Notes under the pieces: generated by a model
What the model was told of the DNA's origin: nothing
Database searches by the model: none
Seen by the model: the letters and a program-made list of their open reading frames with translations, nothing else
In this document: positions 1 through 12,823 of the stretch, piece by piece
How positions within the stretch are numbered: position 1 is the first letter of the stretch
How the letters are laid out: each line of letters begins with the position of its first letter
Source: Ottelia alismoides
Lineage: Eukaryota; Streptophyta; Magnoliopsida; Alismatales; Hydrocharitaceae
Direction: 5' to 3'
Length of the DNA stretch: 64,000 nt
Assembly: GCA_037367405.1 (NCBI GenBank)
Contig: JAZKJV010008882.1
Location: 868,001 to 932,000, forward strand
Position numbers and translations under genes: made by a program

Positions 1-826
1 GCAAGTGATGAAAGGGGTAGTTGTTTTCTTCTTCCTGGGAATGGGACGGTGTGTGATGGCGTGGGCAGTGGCCATGGTCAGAATGTGACGCTCAGATCCG
101 CTCCTCCGCTTTCTCTTCTTGGGAAGAGGAGCAGATAAATGGGTCATGGCCTGTTGAAGTGGGGCACGGATGATCTCATGAATAGTAGCCACCACTTCGG
201 GTTCAATCAACATTTTTTTGAATTTTTGGACCTCCTCCATACAAGGGAAGAAGTCGGAATCGTCATCTACATGAGGCATGCCAAGAGCAGTCTGTACAGC
301 GGCATCCTCGGGGTCAAAGGTGGGACAGGATGTGAATGGATGTGTAGGTGAACGATCTAACAAATGGACCCTCTCCTTACAATCTGAATCAACCAAGTGT
401 CTCCCAAACTCTTTTTGTGTTTTAAATTTTTTCTCATTTTTTTGTATTTCTGGCGATTGCAATCTCCCATGATCACCCACAAGGAATTCCGTATCCGCGA
501 CGAATGGAGCGTCAATCTGTTTTTTTCCTCAAGATAGCCATATCCTCATTCATCAAATCAAGACGCTCTATCATTCGATTCAAGATATCACTCATAGAGA
601 TCGAGGGAGGTGACTCCAACATGTCAGACTCGGGTGGATGTGAAGGTGGAGGTGGATAATATACAGGTGGAGGTGGAGGTGGGTAGAAGTCCGAAGTCTG
701 ATACTGTGGCTGAGGCGGATATGTACAAAAATTAGGAGCAAAGTCCTCCTAGAAAAAAGGAGGTGGACCGGCTGGAGTGAACGAAGGATCCGCAAAGTCC
801 GGATAAAAGATGCTCCAGGAGTCCAT
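1..826 (-). pseudogene. Gag-like reading frame of a Ty3-gypsy element (5' part, runs off window)
   Basis: Read on the minus strand, an ATG at 826 opens a proline- and tyrosine-rich frame beginning MDSWSIFYPDF. It has an in-frame TAG at 749-751, continues through a run of proline/tyrosine triplets, and stops at 512. A second frame then stays open to the window edge and includes the phrase DDDSDFFPCMEEVQKFKKML and a basic PLPKKRKRRSGS segment. The position is 1.35 kb downstream of a tRNA-Asp primer site and a giant LTR, which fits the first coding region of a gypsy-type element (gag or a gag-proximal ORF). I see no CCHC knuckle or protease here; these would lie beyond the window. The stop and the frame change indicate a decayed copy. 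Assignment as gag is inferred from position, not from a recognised domain. Confidence 0.5.
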
Positions 827-2172
827 CTCGAAACAAGAGCAAAATGATCGAGAGAGCACGAAGGTCAAGTCAAGAGAGTGAAGAAGAAAGCGCAAATGCG
901 CAGAGAAGATCTAGGATACACACAAGCTAGCACAATTAAACTCACAAAACAAACCCTCAATTCACCTACTCAACTCGGTAGAGACCGAAAAGTCGGTCTT
1001 TTTTTCTTGTCTGTTTTAGAGTTAGGTGAGAAGTCCAAAATTGCACAAACACTTAAGGGGTTGAAATGGGATTTGGGCACTAATCCTTAGTGTGTGTGTG
1101 TGTGTGTGTAAAACGAGGACAATGAGGGTATTACTCACCCCAATACAAGTTTTTTTCCTTTTGGTGGTTTTTAGGGTCGAGTAATATTAACAGTCCTAAT
1201 TTTATTGATTATCACTTTTTTTGAATTTTTAGTGAGAAATGCACGAGCCTAACGAGGAGTCAATTTTACTTAGCACCTAGGTTGGCAAAATCAGAGGTAG
1301 AGAGTCAGAAAAGCAATGCAAGCAGTAAAAACAATGATGTATGCTAAAGAGAAATGCTCACCTTGCCTCCATCACTCTACATGCAAAGATGCTCAGCAGA
1401 ATTGAAACCTATCTATATGCAAATACAAAGCCGATGAAATCGCCCTAAGTTCAGAAATTGCTATTAGCGTCAAGCACCACAAGTCGGTCACCGATCTTCA
1501 ATCCAGGAGTCCAGTCTAGGCTCACCCCTCCTCTTCTCGACACATCGAGTTCAGGAGTAGCGCTTGACAGGGTGGGCTCGCGGCACGTAGGCTTGAAGAT
1601 GATGAGGCGACTGTTTAAAGATTTGACTAAGTCCAAAGTGCACTATAGGTACATGCAAGATATTAAGTGTTTGGCCTTAGTCTATCGCAAGCAATCCTAA
1701 AACTAGGGGCTCAATCACACAAAGTAAAGAAAATAAAATCGGAAAACAAATGAAAAAAATGCGACAAAAACCGTGAAAAGCCGCGGCGAGCCCCCAAGTG
1801 AACAAACACTTGGAAATTAGGCTCAAGAGTCCAAAGTTCGGGGGTACCTGTATTATTACAAATATAAAGTCTCTCTCTCACTTAATTACAAAATTAATTG
1901 CAATAAAATAAATGCTCAGGAATTGTCTTCAAAATTCCCTCCAAGTCCGCCTTGGTGCGAAGCCAAAGCCGCCTCACGAGGGTGCACGGGCGCTCCTAGA
2001 AAAGAGTGCCTCCCTCGATCCGCATACCTCGCACAAAGTCAAATAAGAGGGTGGTTAGACGATTCAAAGGATATATCCAAAATGAGTAAAAATAAAATAA
2101 GCAGAAGAAAAAGCCACAAAAATAGACAAGCAATCACAATCACAAAGCAAAAAGCCGAACTATGCGTTGTTG
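827..2172 (-). other. Untranslated leader of the gypsy element, with a (TG)n tract
   Basis: This lies between the primer site and the gag-like ATG. It contains a (TG)n microsatellite at 1090-1109 and a 61-codon minus-strand frame at 1451-1636 that I do not recognise. The part next to the primer site (about 1700-2170) is visibly homologous, on the opposite strand, to 20665-21180: both carry AATA(T/C)A-GGTAC followed by a TGTTCACTTG-G-GGC-C block. That supports a shared leader in two copies of one family. Confidence 0.6.
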
Positions 2173-2173
2173 C

Positions 2174-2191
2174 TCCCCGGCAACGGCGCCA
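2174..2191 (-). other. Primer binding site complementary to plant tRNA-Asp
   Basis: On the minus strand the 18 bases read TGGCGCCGTTGCCGGGGA. This is the exact complement of the 3' end of plant cytosolic tRNA-Asp including CCA. The site begins two bases after the LTR terminus (..TTTATCA). A tRNA-Asp primer site is well known in Athila-type plant gypsy elements, so the family is probably Athila-like; there is no pol sequence in the window to confirm this. Confidence 0.9.
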
Positions 2192-4173
2192 TTTGATAAA
2201 CCCAAGAGTCAAGCGATCGTGTATTCCACACATGGCGGGAACACAGTCGGTGTGTTGACCACTCAAGATCCGGATTTAATCAACAATGAACCCACAATCA
2301 AATCAATCAAACAATGAGAAACAAGTGTGGAGTCATTTATTTTAACTTTACAAATAGGTGTATAGTGTAAGTATGTAAAGTGTCGAACTCAGGGAGAAAA
2401 TAAGATAGATCGAGCAATAATGCACAAAAATGTGATGTGATTAAGTGTCTACAATTATGCAAATTTTTTGTGGGTTTTTAATTTTATATTTTTTTATTTT
2501 ATTTTTAATTTTTGATTTTGTATTTTGGTTTTTAAATTTTCTGATTTTATATTTTTTTATATTTTTTATATTTTTTGTATTTTCTTTTTCTATAATAGAA
2601 TGTATATATATATGTGTGTAAGATAAGGAAGAGAGGGATAGAGTATTTATAAAAATGAGGGAAAATGCTAAAAAATTAGGGAATAAAATGTTTTTGGTCT
2701 TTTTATAATTTTGTAGTGTTTTTGTGGTTTTTGGGGATTTTTCAGAATATTTTTGGTATTTTTAGATGTCAAAATACTAGAAAACAGTGAATAACAATGT
2801 TGGACGAAATTAAAATGGGAATGAAAATAGTAAACAGTAACAAAAATTTCCCAAATTAATTTTAACTAAAAGGTAATAAAATAGAGAAACTACAGAAATT
2901 GAGTTTACATTTTTAGGATTTTTCTATGATTTTTTAGATTTTTATGAAATTTTTAGGTGTTTTCTAGTTTTTAAGGTTTTTTTTGGAATTTTTAATGATT
3001 TTTGGAGTGACACTAAAATATGTTAAGACAAGCAAAATATATTTTTTTTGGAATTTTTCAAAAAAGGTTTGATATTTTTTTGGTATTTTCTAATGCAAAC
3101 AGTAGCTAAAATGCATGTTTTTTATTTTTAATAAACATTAAAATGCTATAAATATGAAATGCAAAAATATGGCGTGAATGAGTGAGCAAACAGGAGCCTA
3201 AACTAATTTTTGTGAATTTGTTAGCAATTTATGGATGCATGCAATAAATAGAGACAACATAAAGAAACTACAAGCTTGGCATGGGTAATTTTAGAATATT
3301 CAAAAAGTCTGAGGGCCTGCTTGCGAAATTCCGCAAAACTTATAACTGAATAAAAATGTTTCAGGACCAAACAGAAATAGCTAAAGTTACACGGTTATGG
3401 ATGCAAAAACGCCCAACCTCACATGCATAACTCACGTGCCAGGCAAGGACTACAATGCAATAACTAAAAAGTCCGAGGCTAAATCGCAAAAATACCCAAA
3501 AACTTAATACGCTACAGCAACGTTTAAGGACTGATTAGAAATATGAGAAGAAACTGGGCCTTGTCCGCAAAATAGCCAAACGCATGTGCTCGCGCACGTG
3601 CGCCTCGCTAGCAAGGACGATATTGTAAAATACAAAATGTCCGAGGTCCTAGATATAAATTTTACAAAAACTTAAATATAACAGATGAAGGATTAAGTGT
3701 CGTACATTCTATACCAAAAATGCCGGGGCAAACTTCGCAAAATACCCAGCAGGCGCTGATCGCACGGTTGATGTTGCGCCACTTATGCCACGTGTCGCGC
3801 GCACGGGGCGCGATACCCCTTTGCGTAGACGGCCCTGATTAGTGGTTGAAATCGATCGAACGGCAGGGGCGGGATCTGATCCTACGATGGGTGCTCGCAT
3901 GGATGATCGGGGGGAATCCAACGGTATTGGGTTGACCAGGAAGAACACGCAAAGAACAGGTGCTTGGCAAGATTGGATCAGCCAGCACTCCAGCCTCCGT
4001 GCACCTGGATCTCCTCCGACAGCCTCTTCGTGCTCCTGCAGCGCTCCCGTGACTCCCTGGTGGATTAGATGGGGTCGAAAACCAAGGGATGGCCCTCCAC
4101 CCCTCGAGGACGCTCCGACGGACCTGGGAATGATCCTTGGTGATCCTTGAGGCCAAGTCGCCTCCTTCAGGTC

Positions 4174-4394
4174 CTGCAAATAGAGAGAAAGACACAGCAG
4201 AAAAGGGGGAAGGCAAACCCGGCTTTTATTGGCGGAAGGGAGGCGGGTATGGAGTGGATGAGGGTCGCTGGAGCTCGAGAGCTCCGGCGGGGTGTTTGGT
4301 TGCGATTGACTGGGCGAAACGTGAAAGTGATGATGGGAATAAAATCTATGGCTAAAGGCAAGTAAACAAAGCAAAAAACGAAGAAGAAATGGAC
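4174..4394 (-). other. Intron-like GT...AG interval in LTR A
   Basis: In minus orientation GAG|GTCCATTTC begins at 4394 and a pyrimidine-rich stretch ends TTTGCAG|G at 4174, an interval of 221 bp. Copies D and F have an interval with the same ends and nearly the same length (226 and 229 bp). Splicing is not demonstrated. Confidence 0.35.
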
Positions 4395-4788
4395 CTCGAG
4401 GGTTAGAAACCTAAGGTAGAACCTCACGGTGGCGCGGCCGCCGGAGATGGTTGGAACTCGACCTAAGGCTCTCGCCGCACCTCGGCCGAAATGTGGGGAG
4501 ACTCCCCTGTCACCGGAGCTCAGCTCTACCCACACCCGGAGGATTTAGGCGCCCAAAATCGGTTCAAAATGGAAGAGGAAGATGGCGGTCGTTTTTGAAG
4601 GGATGGTGGAGTGGGCTCACAAATCGAGTCGCGTCGCTCGCTACAAGGTATACCTTGGGCGTGAATCACCATAGACCAAGGAAAAACTCTCAAGAAGAGT
4701 GTGACACAAGATGGTGTCAGGCATAGCCGCCAAAAATCGAGAAAATGGCTGGAATCCTAGTTCTGACAAAGGCAGTGGGAGGAGGTCA

Positions 4789-4845
4789 GACAGTTGACCG
4801 GAGGTCAACTGTCAGACCAACCTGGTTGGTCCACGTGGACCAACC
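4789..4845. promoter_or_regulatory. Paired palindromes in LTR A (W-box pair + G-box)
   Basis: Two perfect inverted repeats lie 10 bp apart. GACAGTTGACC at 4789-4799 is mirrored at 4803-4813 across a 3-bp spacer, so the W-box core TTGACC faces itself. At 4824-4845 a 22-bp perfect palindrome centres on CCACGTGG (G-box). The same pair is found in copies D and F, with decayed versions in B, H and I. WRKY and bZIP/bHLH proteins are known to bind these cores; action on this LTR is inferred. Confidence 0.6.
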
Positions 4846-6004
4846 AAAAAAATCCCTGGAAATGATTTAATAATTCATTAAAAAATAGTAAATGATTTAT
4901 TTAATTTTATATTATTTAATAAAAAATGTTTATTATTTTCTAAATTATTTTATGGTGATTTTTAATTATTTTTATGAGGTATATATTTACAAGTTACCTT
5001 TTATACCCCTTATAGGTATATATATCTATGTATTTGAATATTTTATTTTTATTTTGTACAATTTTATTTTATTATTTTTGTTTATTATGTTATAAATTTA
5101 TAAATTATTTTTATATACTTATAAATATTTTTATTTTATTTTTCTGAAGTGTTTTATACACTTAATAGAATATAGGTATTAATTGTACAGGTATAAGTAT
5201 ATGTATTATACCTATGTATTATGTATATACAGGTATTTTATTTTGAGTTTTCTTTAGGTTTTTATTCTGATTTTAATGTACAAATATGTTATAAGTAATA
5301 TTTACAAAATTATAAAAATAAGAAATTATAAAAATAATGAATAAATAATAAAATGAATATTTTAATCTGTACAAGTATATAAGTGGGGTCCAAAACTCAA
5401 CTTTCAAATCGTAGCTCCACCAAATACGAAACCACCTCCATTAAATAGATTATTTTTAATTATATACAATTAAAGGTGAGTTTGATGCATTTGGAGTTTT
5501 TATTTGGGAGATACAGGTCTGGGAATTTGGGATTCTGGAATTTTAATCAGACTATAACTTTTTATCTGTACATTATTTTTCAGTGAAATCAATTTTGTAT
5601 TTTTCTATATTTAATTATATACAACTTTCATGTACAAAGTTTCTTTATTTGAGGTATAAAAAGTGGAACCAAAAATAGGTCCCAAAATGAATAAAGAATG
5701 AATTGAATAAAAGGTATTTTATTGGTATTCTGGCCCTTATCTCCCCCTACTTTATTCCTTGTCGGCCTATTTATATAGATGCCTAGGTCTCGGGGTTTTC
5801 GGTCATAAAATATTTACAATATTTTATTCTTTTTCTTTTCTTTTATTTATTCTATAATTTTAGCTTTAATTACAGTATTTTATACACTATTTACATGCAC
5901 ATGCATGAATGCTAAAATGCTCTAATTAAGGGTATTTACACGCATTTGCTAGGGTTTTTGATGCCAAAATGATAGAATATAGATGATGAAATGTGGCTTC
6001 ATCA

Positions 6005-7080
6005 CCTGTAGATACATATAATAATGACATGTTAGTGCATAAATGTATGTATTTTCAAGGATTTAGCTCGTTTCCATGTTTAAGGTGGGTGAAACATGGA
6101 TTAATCACCCCACTCTATTTCAGCTTTGCTAGATCCTTGACAAAAACCTATCAGAAGAATGAATGTGAAATTAACTTAGGTTCCATACCAAGTTCATCGA
6201 TTAAGAAGATGAAAAAATAAAGCCTGATAGGTTCTTTGATTTAATGATTTATCAGAACCTCTTTAGAGTTAGGATTTCAAACTCAACAGTCTCTAACTTC
6301 CACAAGTTCATATTTAGTTTCAAGTCAAAAGTCAGCTCGATCCACCCCCTCATAAGGCATTACCCTTAAACATGTAGTATCTTAGCTTTTCCCCACTCAA
6401 GGATACAAATAATCATTTGAATTGAGCACCCTTGGATTCCTTCATCTAATAACTCTTTCCTCAATGAGTCAAGAATTGTTCGCATGAAAATAACTCAGTG
6501 TTGGGCAGTGCACAACCCCACTGTAATTGCATCCCTTGTTGGGCTTCAATGCGAATGGCCTCCTTTGGGCATGGATGAAAAATACTCAGTCATTTCTTGC
6601 TTCCGGCAAACATAGGCCAAGGGAGAGACGTCCCATTCTCTCCATCTTGAGTAGGTTGTTGCTTTATGTTTTGAGGAAGAAGCTAGGAATGCACATTCCT
6701 CTTCCATTCTCCTCAGGTCCAGCCGTGTTTACTGCTGTATGTAGGCTCCGAAGTTCGAGTAGATGTGGAACTTAGTTTGGCCAGTCATATTGGGTGACAT
6801 TTCTCCATCTTCTCCCTTTTTCATTTGGTTTGGAGTGCTACTTCGTTGATATACCTATTTAGAGAAGATTATGGCTTTGTATAGTCTTTAATGAGAACTT
6901 TGTCACCAAGTTTTAGCGAATAAGTTTGATCAGGTTGAGTCAGACCTGTGGTTTTTTCTCTCTTATTTTGATGGTTTCCGCATTAAAATCCTTTGTATTT
7001 ATGATTGTGATTGTAATTGCATTTTGTGCTTGATTGCTTGTGATTCTTGTGCCATTTGATTTGCTTGTTAATCTATCAAG
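6005..7080 (+). other. No gene seen; last part may be a decayed copia LTR
   Basis: Short open frames here show no recognisable domain. From about 6900 to 7080 the text (TTTCCGCATTAAAATCC, then repeated TTGTGATT phrases, then CTATCAAG) resembles the 3' end of a copia LTR just before gag. The primer site TGGTATCAGAGC that should follow is no longer readable. Confidence 0.3.
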
Positions 7081-8050
7081 TTGCTCGATTTAATACATGC
7101 TTCCACAATTGTCATGGGATTGTTTGTTCCCAATAAAGTAGTGTCAAAGCTTGTTCAACAGCGGATTACAAAAGTATATGATTCAAGTTGTATGATTTGT
7201 CTAAATGGGACTGACTATATTTTATGGAAGAACAATATGATGGATCTTTTATATGTGAAGGTCATGTACCTTTTAGTATTCTCCACCTAAAAACCTGAAG
7301 CAAAGTTCGATGAGGAATGGGATTTTGAACACGAGCAAGTCTGTGGCTATATTGGACAGTTTGTCGATGAAAATGTTTAAAAGCGCATCCAAGATGAAAA
7401 TCACGCTCAATACATATGGTTGAAGTTGGAAAATCAGTATGTGTCCAAGATGGAAAGTAACAATTGTTTCTTTTGAAGAATGTGGACTTTATATTCAAGG
7501 AGGACAGCTCTATGTTATACTTTCTTAATGACTTTCACGACATCACAAGTCAATTGACGAGCATGGGAATCAAGTTTGAAGATAAGGTGTTAGAACTACT
7601 GTTGCTTGTAACATTGTTGTCTTCAGAGACTTGTATATCTATCTTACCAACTCTACAGCGAATAGGATTGTTTCTCTGGATACTATGAAGTCGGGCATCT
7701 TCAACAAGGAGATGAGAAAATCTTAAGTTATTTACATTCAAAGGTTCTTATTACTGAGAGCATGAAGAGAAGAATGATCAAGAATGAAAAGGGTAGTCCT
7801 TGTTGTAGTCCTTGTTGTATGATCAAGAATGCACAAAACGATGTTGTAGTCTCTATGGTCTAACAAGTCCAGATATTAGACCGTAGAGTACGATTATTGC
7901 AAGAAGAAAGAGCACAATAAAAGATTTTGCTTCTAATTCAAGATCGATAACAACATGGAGGCGACAAGAAAGAAAAGAAAATAACAATGTCGGATTAACA
8001 TTATTTTATATAGTTGACATTACATGTTCTAGTGCATGTGATGCAGTAGT
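7081..8050 (+). pseudogene. Ty1-copia gag remnant
   Basis: The frame contains LNGTDYILWKNNMMDLLYVK, the typical start of a copia gag (UBN2-type). After a frame change follow CGYIGQFVDENV and a piece with YFLNDFHDITSQLTSMGIKF, both characteristic of gag. At 7888-7930 a zinc-knuckle spacing remains (YDYCKKKEHNKRFC), with the first cysteine changed to tyrosine and a stop just after it. Several stops and frameshifts make this a dead fragment. No protease, integrase or reverse transcriptase follows. The plus-strand fragment lies head-to-head with the 3' side of the histone gene. Confidence 0.75.
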
Positions 8051-8456
8051 AGGAGATGCAATGGGTTTACAGCCTACTCAATCAACGTGTGTTTGTTAAC
8101 GAAGGCAAAGGTTACGAAAGGGTAGCATAGTTCGCCGTTACATTCAAACTGAGAGGTTTTGCTTCCCAAAAAATCGGCGTAAACGAACCCAACAAGGATG
8201 GCACAAATTTATACCAAAGACCAGAGGTGATAATGCGATAACTACCGGCCGGAGTCGTTAATTGCTAATCAAAGAGACCTCCGAACGAAATTTAGACTCA
8301 ATGCATGAGAAACGATTCTAAGATGAAAATCCAACCATTCCACTTCCATTGATCAACATCCACACCAACCCTAAACATCCATTGTTACAGATAAATACAA
8401 GCGACAGCGTCAAAAGGAACATTAAAATTCGCTCGAGAAACGCGACATATACCACA
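8051..8456 (-). other. 3' flank of the histone H3 gene
   Basis: This contains the presumed 3' UTR of the minus-strand H3 gene. No canonical AATAAA is evident on the minus strand close to the stop codon. Nothing else is recognisable. Confidence 0.4.
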
Positions 8457-9489
<1,033 letters not shown>

Positions 9490-9858
9490 AGGGAAAAATG
9501 GAGTTGCCCCTTGGGGGAGCTAAATTGGTTCTCATCTCTTATTTTTCTCATTTTTTAAAAATTAGTTAAGTGAATTTTCATTATTATATCTATATATTAT
9601 ATCAATCAAATTTCGTACCAAACATAGACTAGTACGACCTCCATTCAGACGGGGTCGATTTCAACAATTCTGCAATCATTAAAAAATAACTATCTACATG
9701 GAGGATATGAAAGTCTCTTTTTCTCACGAAATTTGAATGACATAATATATGAATATAGTGATGAATTTTCATGATTTTTTTGAAATAAATAAAAAAAATA
9801 GGAAAATAGGACTGGAAGAGCTAAGTTAGCTCCCTAGAGGGCAGCCACATTTTTCCCT
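9490..9858. mobile_element. MITE with long terminal inverted repeats and 8-bp target duplication
   Basis: The left end AGGGAAAAATGGAGTTGCCC and the reverse complement of the right end (AGGGAAAAATGTGGCTGCCC) match, and the similarity runs on for several tens of bases (GGGAGCTAA). The flanks carry TTATATCT at 9482-9489 and again at 9858-9865, with the last T of the element shared. There is no coding capacity in 369 bp. The target length fits a hAT- or Mutator-type non-autonomous element. Confidence 0.75.
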
Positions 9859-10228
9859 TATATCTATGCATATAACATTTATCTACTCTTTATCTTTCAA
9901 ATCAATCAAATAAAAATGAGAATTAAACCTTAGTTATTGTGTATCCCGACTTATTGCTCATCCTCTTAAAACAAAATCTGGAAAGTACCCCAAATATTTG
10001 TGATCTCAAGTTATTTTATAGTTGATAGAGAATCATATTGTTATTTTTCGGATGACTTCAAAAAAATAATCCATCAACCTTATTTACATGTTTTTTCAAT
10101 GTATCAATTGTTGGAGTGGTAATTAGATAATATCATAATATCAATTATGATATAATTGTTTTATTCAACAAAATCGATATTGTAAGATACTGATAACCCT
10201 AAAAGGATGGCTAGCCGCAAGACCTTTA

Positions 10229-10610
10229 GGGGGTGTTTGGATAGTGGGTTTAGGTGGGTTAAACTGGTTGCAGGTAACCCATTTTTGGGTTTTGGTATAG
10301 AGGGTTAAACTGGGGGTGGGTTAGAAGTGGGTTTATTATGATATGATTGTATTGGAGTTTGAAAAAGTGAGTAGTTATTGTGATGTGATTGTATTGGAGT
10401 TTGAAAAAGTGAGTAGAAGTGGAATAGTTTATATTTTTTAGATGAGATGATGGTATAATATATTATTTTTTGATAGGATTGATGATGTAAAATTTATTTT
10501 TTTAATTTTTTAAAAAGGGAATAAAGTGGGGCCCACGAGGAGGGAGAAAACATGGGTTAGGGGAGTTAAACCACCCCGGGGGTGGTTTAACCTTGTAGCC
10601 GAACACACCC
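10229..10610. mobile_element. Tourist-like (PIF/Harbinger) MITE
   Basis: The ends are GGGGGTGTTTGG and CCGAACACACCC, flanked by TTA on both sides (10226-10228 and 10611-10613), the classic Harbinger target. The interior holds a duplicated 45-bp phrase ending TTTGAAAAAGTGAGTAG (about 10335-10415) and inverted GGTTAAAC blocks near both ends. 382 bp, no coding capacity. Confidence 0.85.
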
Positions 10611-11999
10611 TTAAACAACAAACTTGGCATGGACTACATATGCTATCATCGATTAAAAGGTGTTGACTTTAAATATTGGATAAAAAAAGTTTGAAAACCT
10701 ACTTTTTCTAGTCACACTCGTAGGTCTAAAATCCATCACTTGCTACGGTACATCTTACAACTGCATGATACATCTTAATTAAAAAGAACGCACGTTGTGC
10801 CTTAAGTCATTTACACGTATACATAAAACACATTTAAATATGCATTGATGCCCATCTCTTATAAATATACACAAAAATAATAAAAAATGCATTTGATCAT
10901 CGAAATAAAATAAAAAGAATAGAATAAGAAAAAAGAAAGAAAGAGTATAAGGATGTGTCTATGTAAACATGCGCAAATTGACAAAAAATGGTAGTAAGAT
11001 ATATAAATGATCTCAATCCTGAGACCAATCAATTGATTAAAAAAATAACAAGTAGGAAAATATAAGGAAAAATAAAAAAAATGTTTTTTATAGAGATGGC
11101 CATTTAGAATACATGTTTACACTTTGCATGTAATTTCAAAGAATTTTCATTTTTTTAGATTCATGGCAAAAATAGTGCAAAAAATGGCATAATACTATTC
11201 AAGGGGTGGCTTTGTTATATAGTGTGAAATCCTAAAACCCTAATAATGGAAAATACATATCCTAGATAAGTTATCAGATAGTAATCCACCACGCTTATAG
11301 CCCAATCTAATAACACGAAAATTTTTGCATCCATAGCTATGTATAGTTTCATCATAACAAGCATAACCCACCATGATCATGAATTACACTCAGAACCAGT
11401 TGCTAGCCTATACATGGCATATCATGTGTTAACTCCATTGTCTTTGATGGAATCCATCAATTTTTTATTTTTTCCCCTTCACATTAGTAAGAGGTGTCAT
11501 GCCTCCAATCTAGATATCTCCAACTCTTCCTTCATCGCCTTGATGTCGATTATGATTGTGATCCAGCCAACCACAGTCGACCATGTGCCTCCTCATCGAG
11601 AAGCTGCTCTACATGGTGCTAGTGTACATTTTGGGCTCGGATATAGTCATCGCGATTATCGTCTACAGCATGGTGCATCCCATGATGAACTAGATCATGG
11701 CGCACATGCAAGATAGGGAGGCTCTGGTGTGATCCCCGTAAATGTTTCGGAGTTCCTTCTTATGTTGTTTTTTGTAGTGGTGGAGTTTGAATTTGACATG
11801 AGGAGGGGAGGCAAAAGGAGGGGATAATAGAGAAAGGTGCTCTACCTTGGCAGTGTGGTATATGAGGAAGGGGTAGAGGGAGGGAGCAGCTCGGTGGGGG
11901 ACTCTGTAAGAAGACGGATCTGCTGGTGGCATAGTGTTGGACGAGAGAAGGCAGAAGCAGGGCGACAGAGGTGCTATCGAGCTTCAATTTTAGGTTAAG
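10611..11999. other. AT-rich sequence with no confident gene
   Basis: A plus-strand frame at 11339-11716 shows no known domain. In another frame, 11578-11680 reads as a hydrophobic stretch (LLYMVLVYILGSDIVIAIIV) closed by a stop; it could be a membrane-protein scrap or chance. From about 11750 the text becomes GC-rich and merges into LTR copy C. Confidence 0.3.
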
Positions 12000-12823
12000 G
12001 CTTCGCATCGAGCCACCCATTCTTTTTATGCAGGAGGAAGCACTTGAGGAAGCTATCTGGGCTCGAATCAAACGACGAACCATCTCCATGTGCTTTGGCG
12101 CTGCATGCGAACCAGGCCCCTATCGATGGGGCCCGGACCTAGCAGATACCTTCTGCAGACGTGCTACACCCCCAGCTTCATTTTGAGATCAGAGTAAGGA
12201 CCTGAGACAGTCGGAGGCTCAAGATTTTGATGATCGAAGGACGGGAGTTGAACATCTTCTTCCCCATTCCCGTTCGTCCGGGTGGCCTTCCCGTCGTTGG
12301 ATGAGGAACACGGTCCAGATTTAATATGGGTCGTTTAAATCAAAGCGAAGCGGTATCCTCTCTCAATCGTTCATCATAAGTACAACCACGTGGAATGTGT
12401 TAAGCCATCCCATAGCGCATCAATGGTAAACTATTTAGTAACCCCACCGAATTTTTTTATTTATAGTTTAGTCATGTATGTGTTTGCATGTGTTTTAAAA
12501 CTTCTGTATATTTCACAATAGGATCCCCATTCTTCTTGAATATTATACAAGGGGTACTCGCGCCTCACGTGAGGCGCTGTAACTTTTGCACTAAAGCCCT
12601 GCCGACTTTGCTTTATTTATGTTTAGTTGTTAAATTTGTAATACAAGTGTTAACTATTGGGATATATTGGACACAAGCCCTTGTAGTTTATTTTGATCGC
12701 TAATATACCCCTTCCAAGTTGTTTATTTTGTTTGTTGAATTTCCATTTTTATTAAATAGCTCGTGTGCTTCATAAATCTTGGAAAAAATGTACTAAATGC
12801 ATGATTTAATCCTTGTAACACAT
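12000..12823 (+). mobile_element. Giant gypsy LTR, copy C, fragment 1 (old, interrupted)
   Basis: The stretch follows copy D in order: a TTTTTATGCAG acceptor-like site, a CCCGTTCGTCCGGGTGGCC..CGTTGGAT block, then CCTCACGTGAGGCGCTG and AAGCCCTGCCGACTTTG (compare D at 23340-24080). It ends where LTR B is inserted. The 5' boundary is uncertain because the AT-rich start of the LTR is not visible. Confidence 0.55.

Larger units (their letters stand above)
2194..6004 (-). mobile_element. Giant gypsy LTR, copy A (5' LTR of the element at 1-2193)
   Basis: In minus orientation the LTR starts TGATGAAGCCACATTTCATC at 6004 and ends GGGTTTATCA at 2194, so it is 3,811 bp with TG...CA ends. Layout in its own direction: about 1.1 kb of AT-rich DNA, the paired palindromes (4789-4845), a GC-rich kilobase, an intron-like interval (4174-4394), iterated phrases with TTTTGC and CCC (3300-3780), then an AT-rich end next to the primer site. 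Copies D and F share the start, the palindromes and the end. The partner 3' LTR and both target duplications cannot be checked, because the rest of the element is outside the window. Confidence 0.85.

Noticed and set aside
1090..1109. (TG)n tract as a regulatory Z-DNA site
   Set aside because: An ordinary microsatellite in a retroelement leader; nothing ties it to a function.
3709..4535. 221-codon minus-strand frame
   Set aside because: Within LTR A; not conserved as a frame in the other copies.
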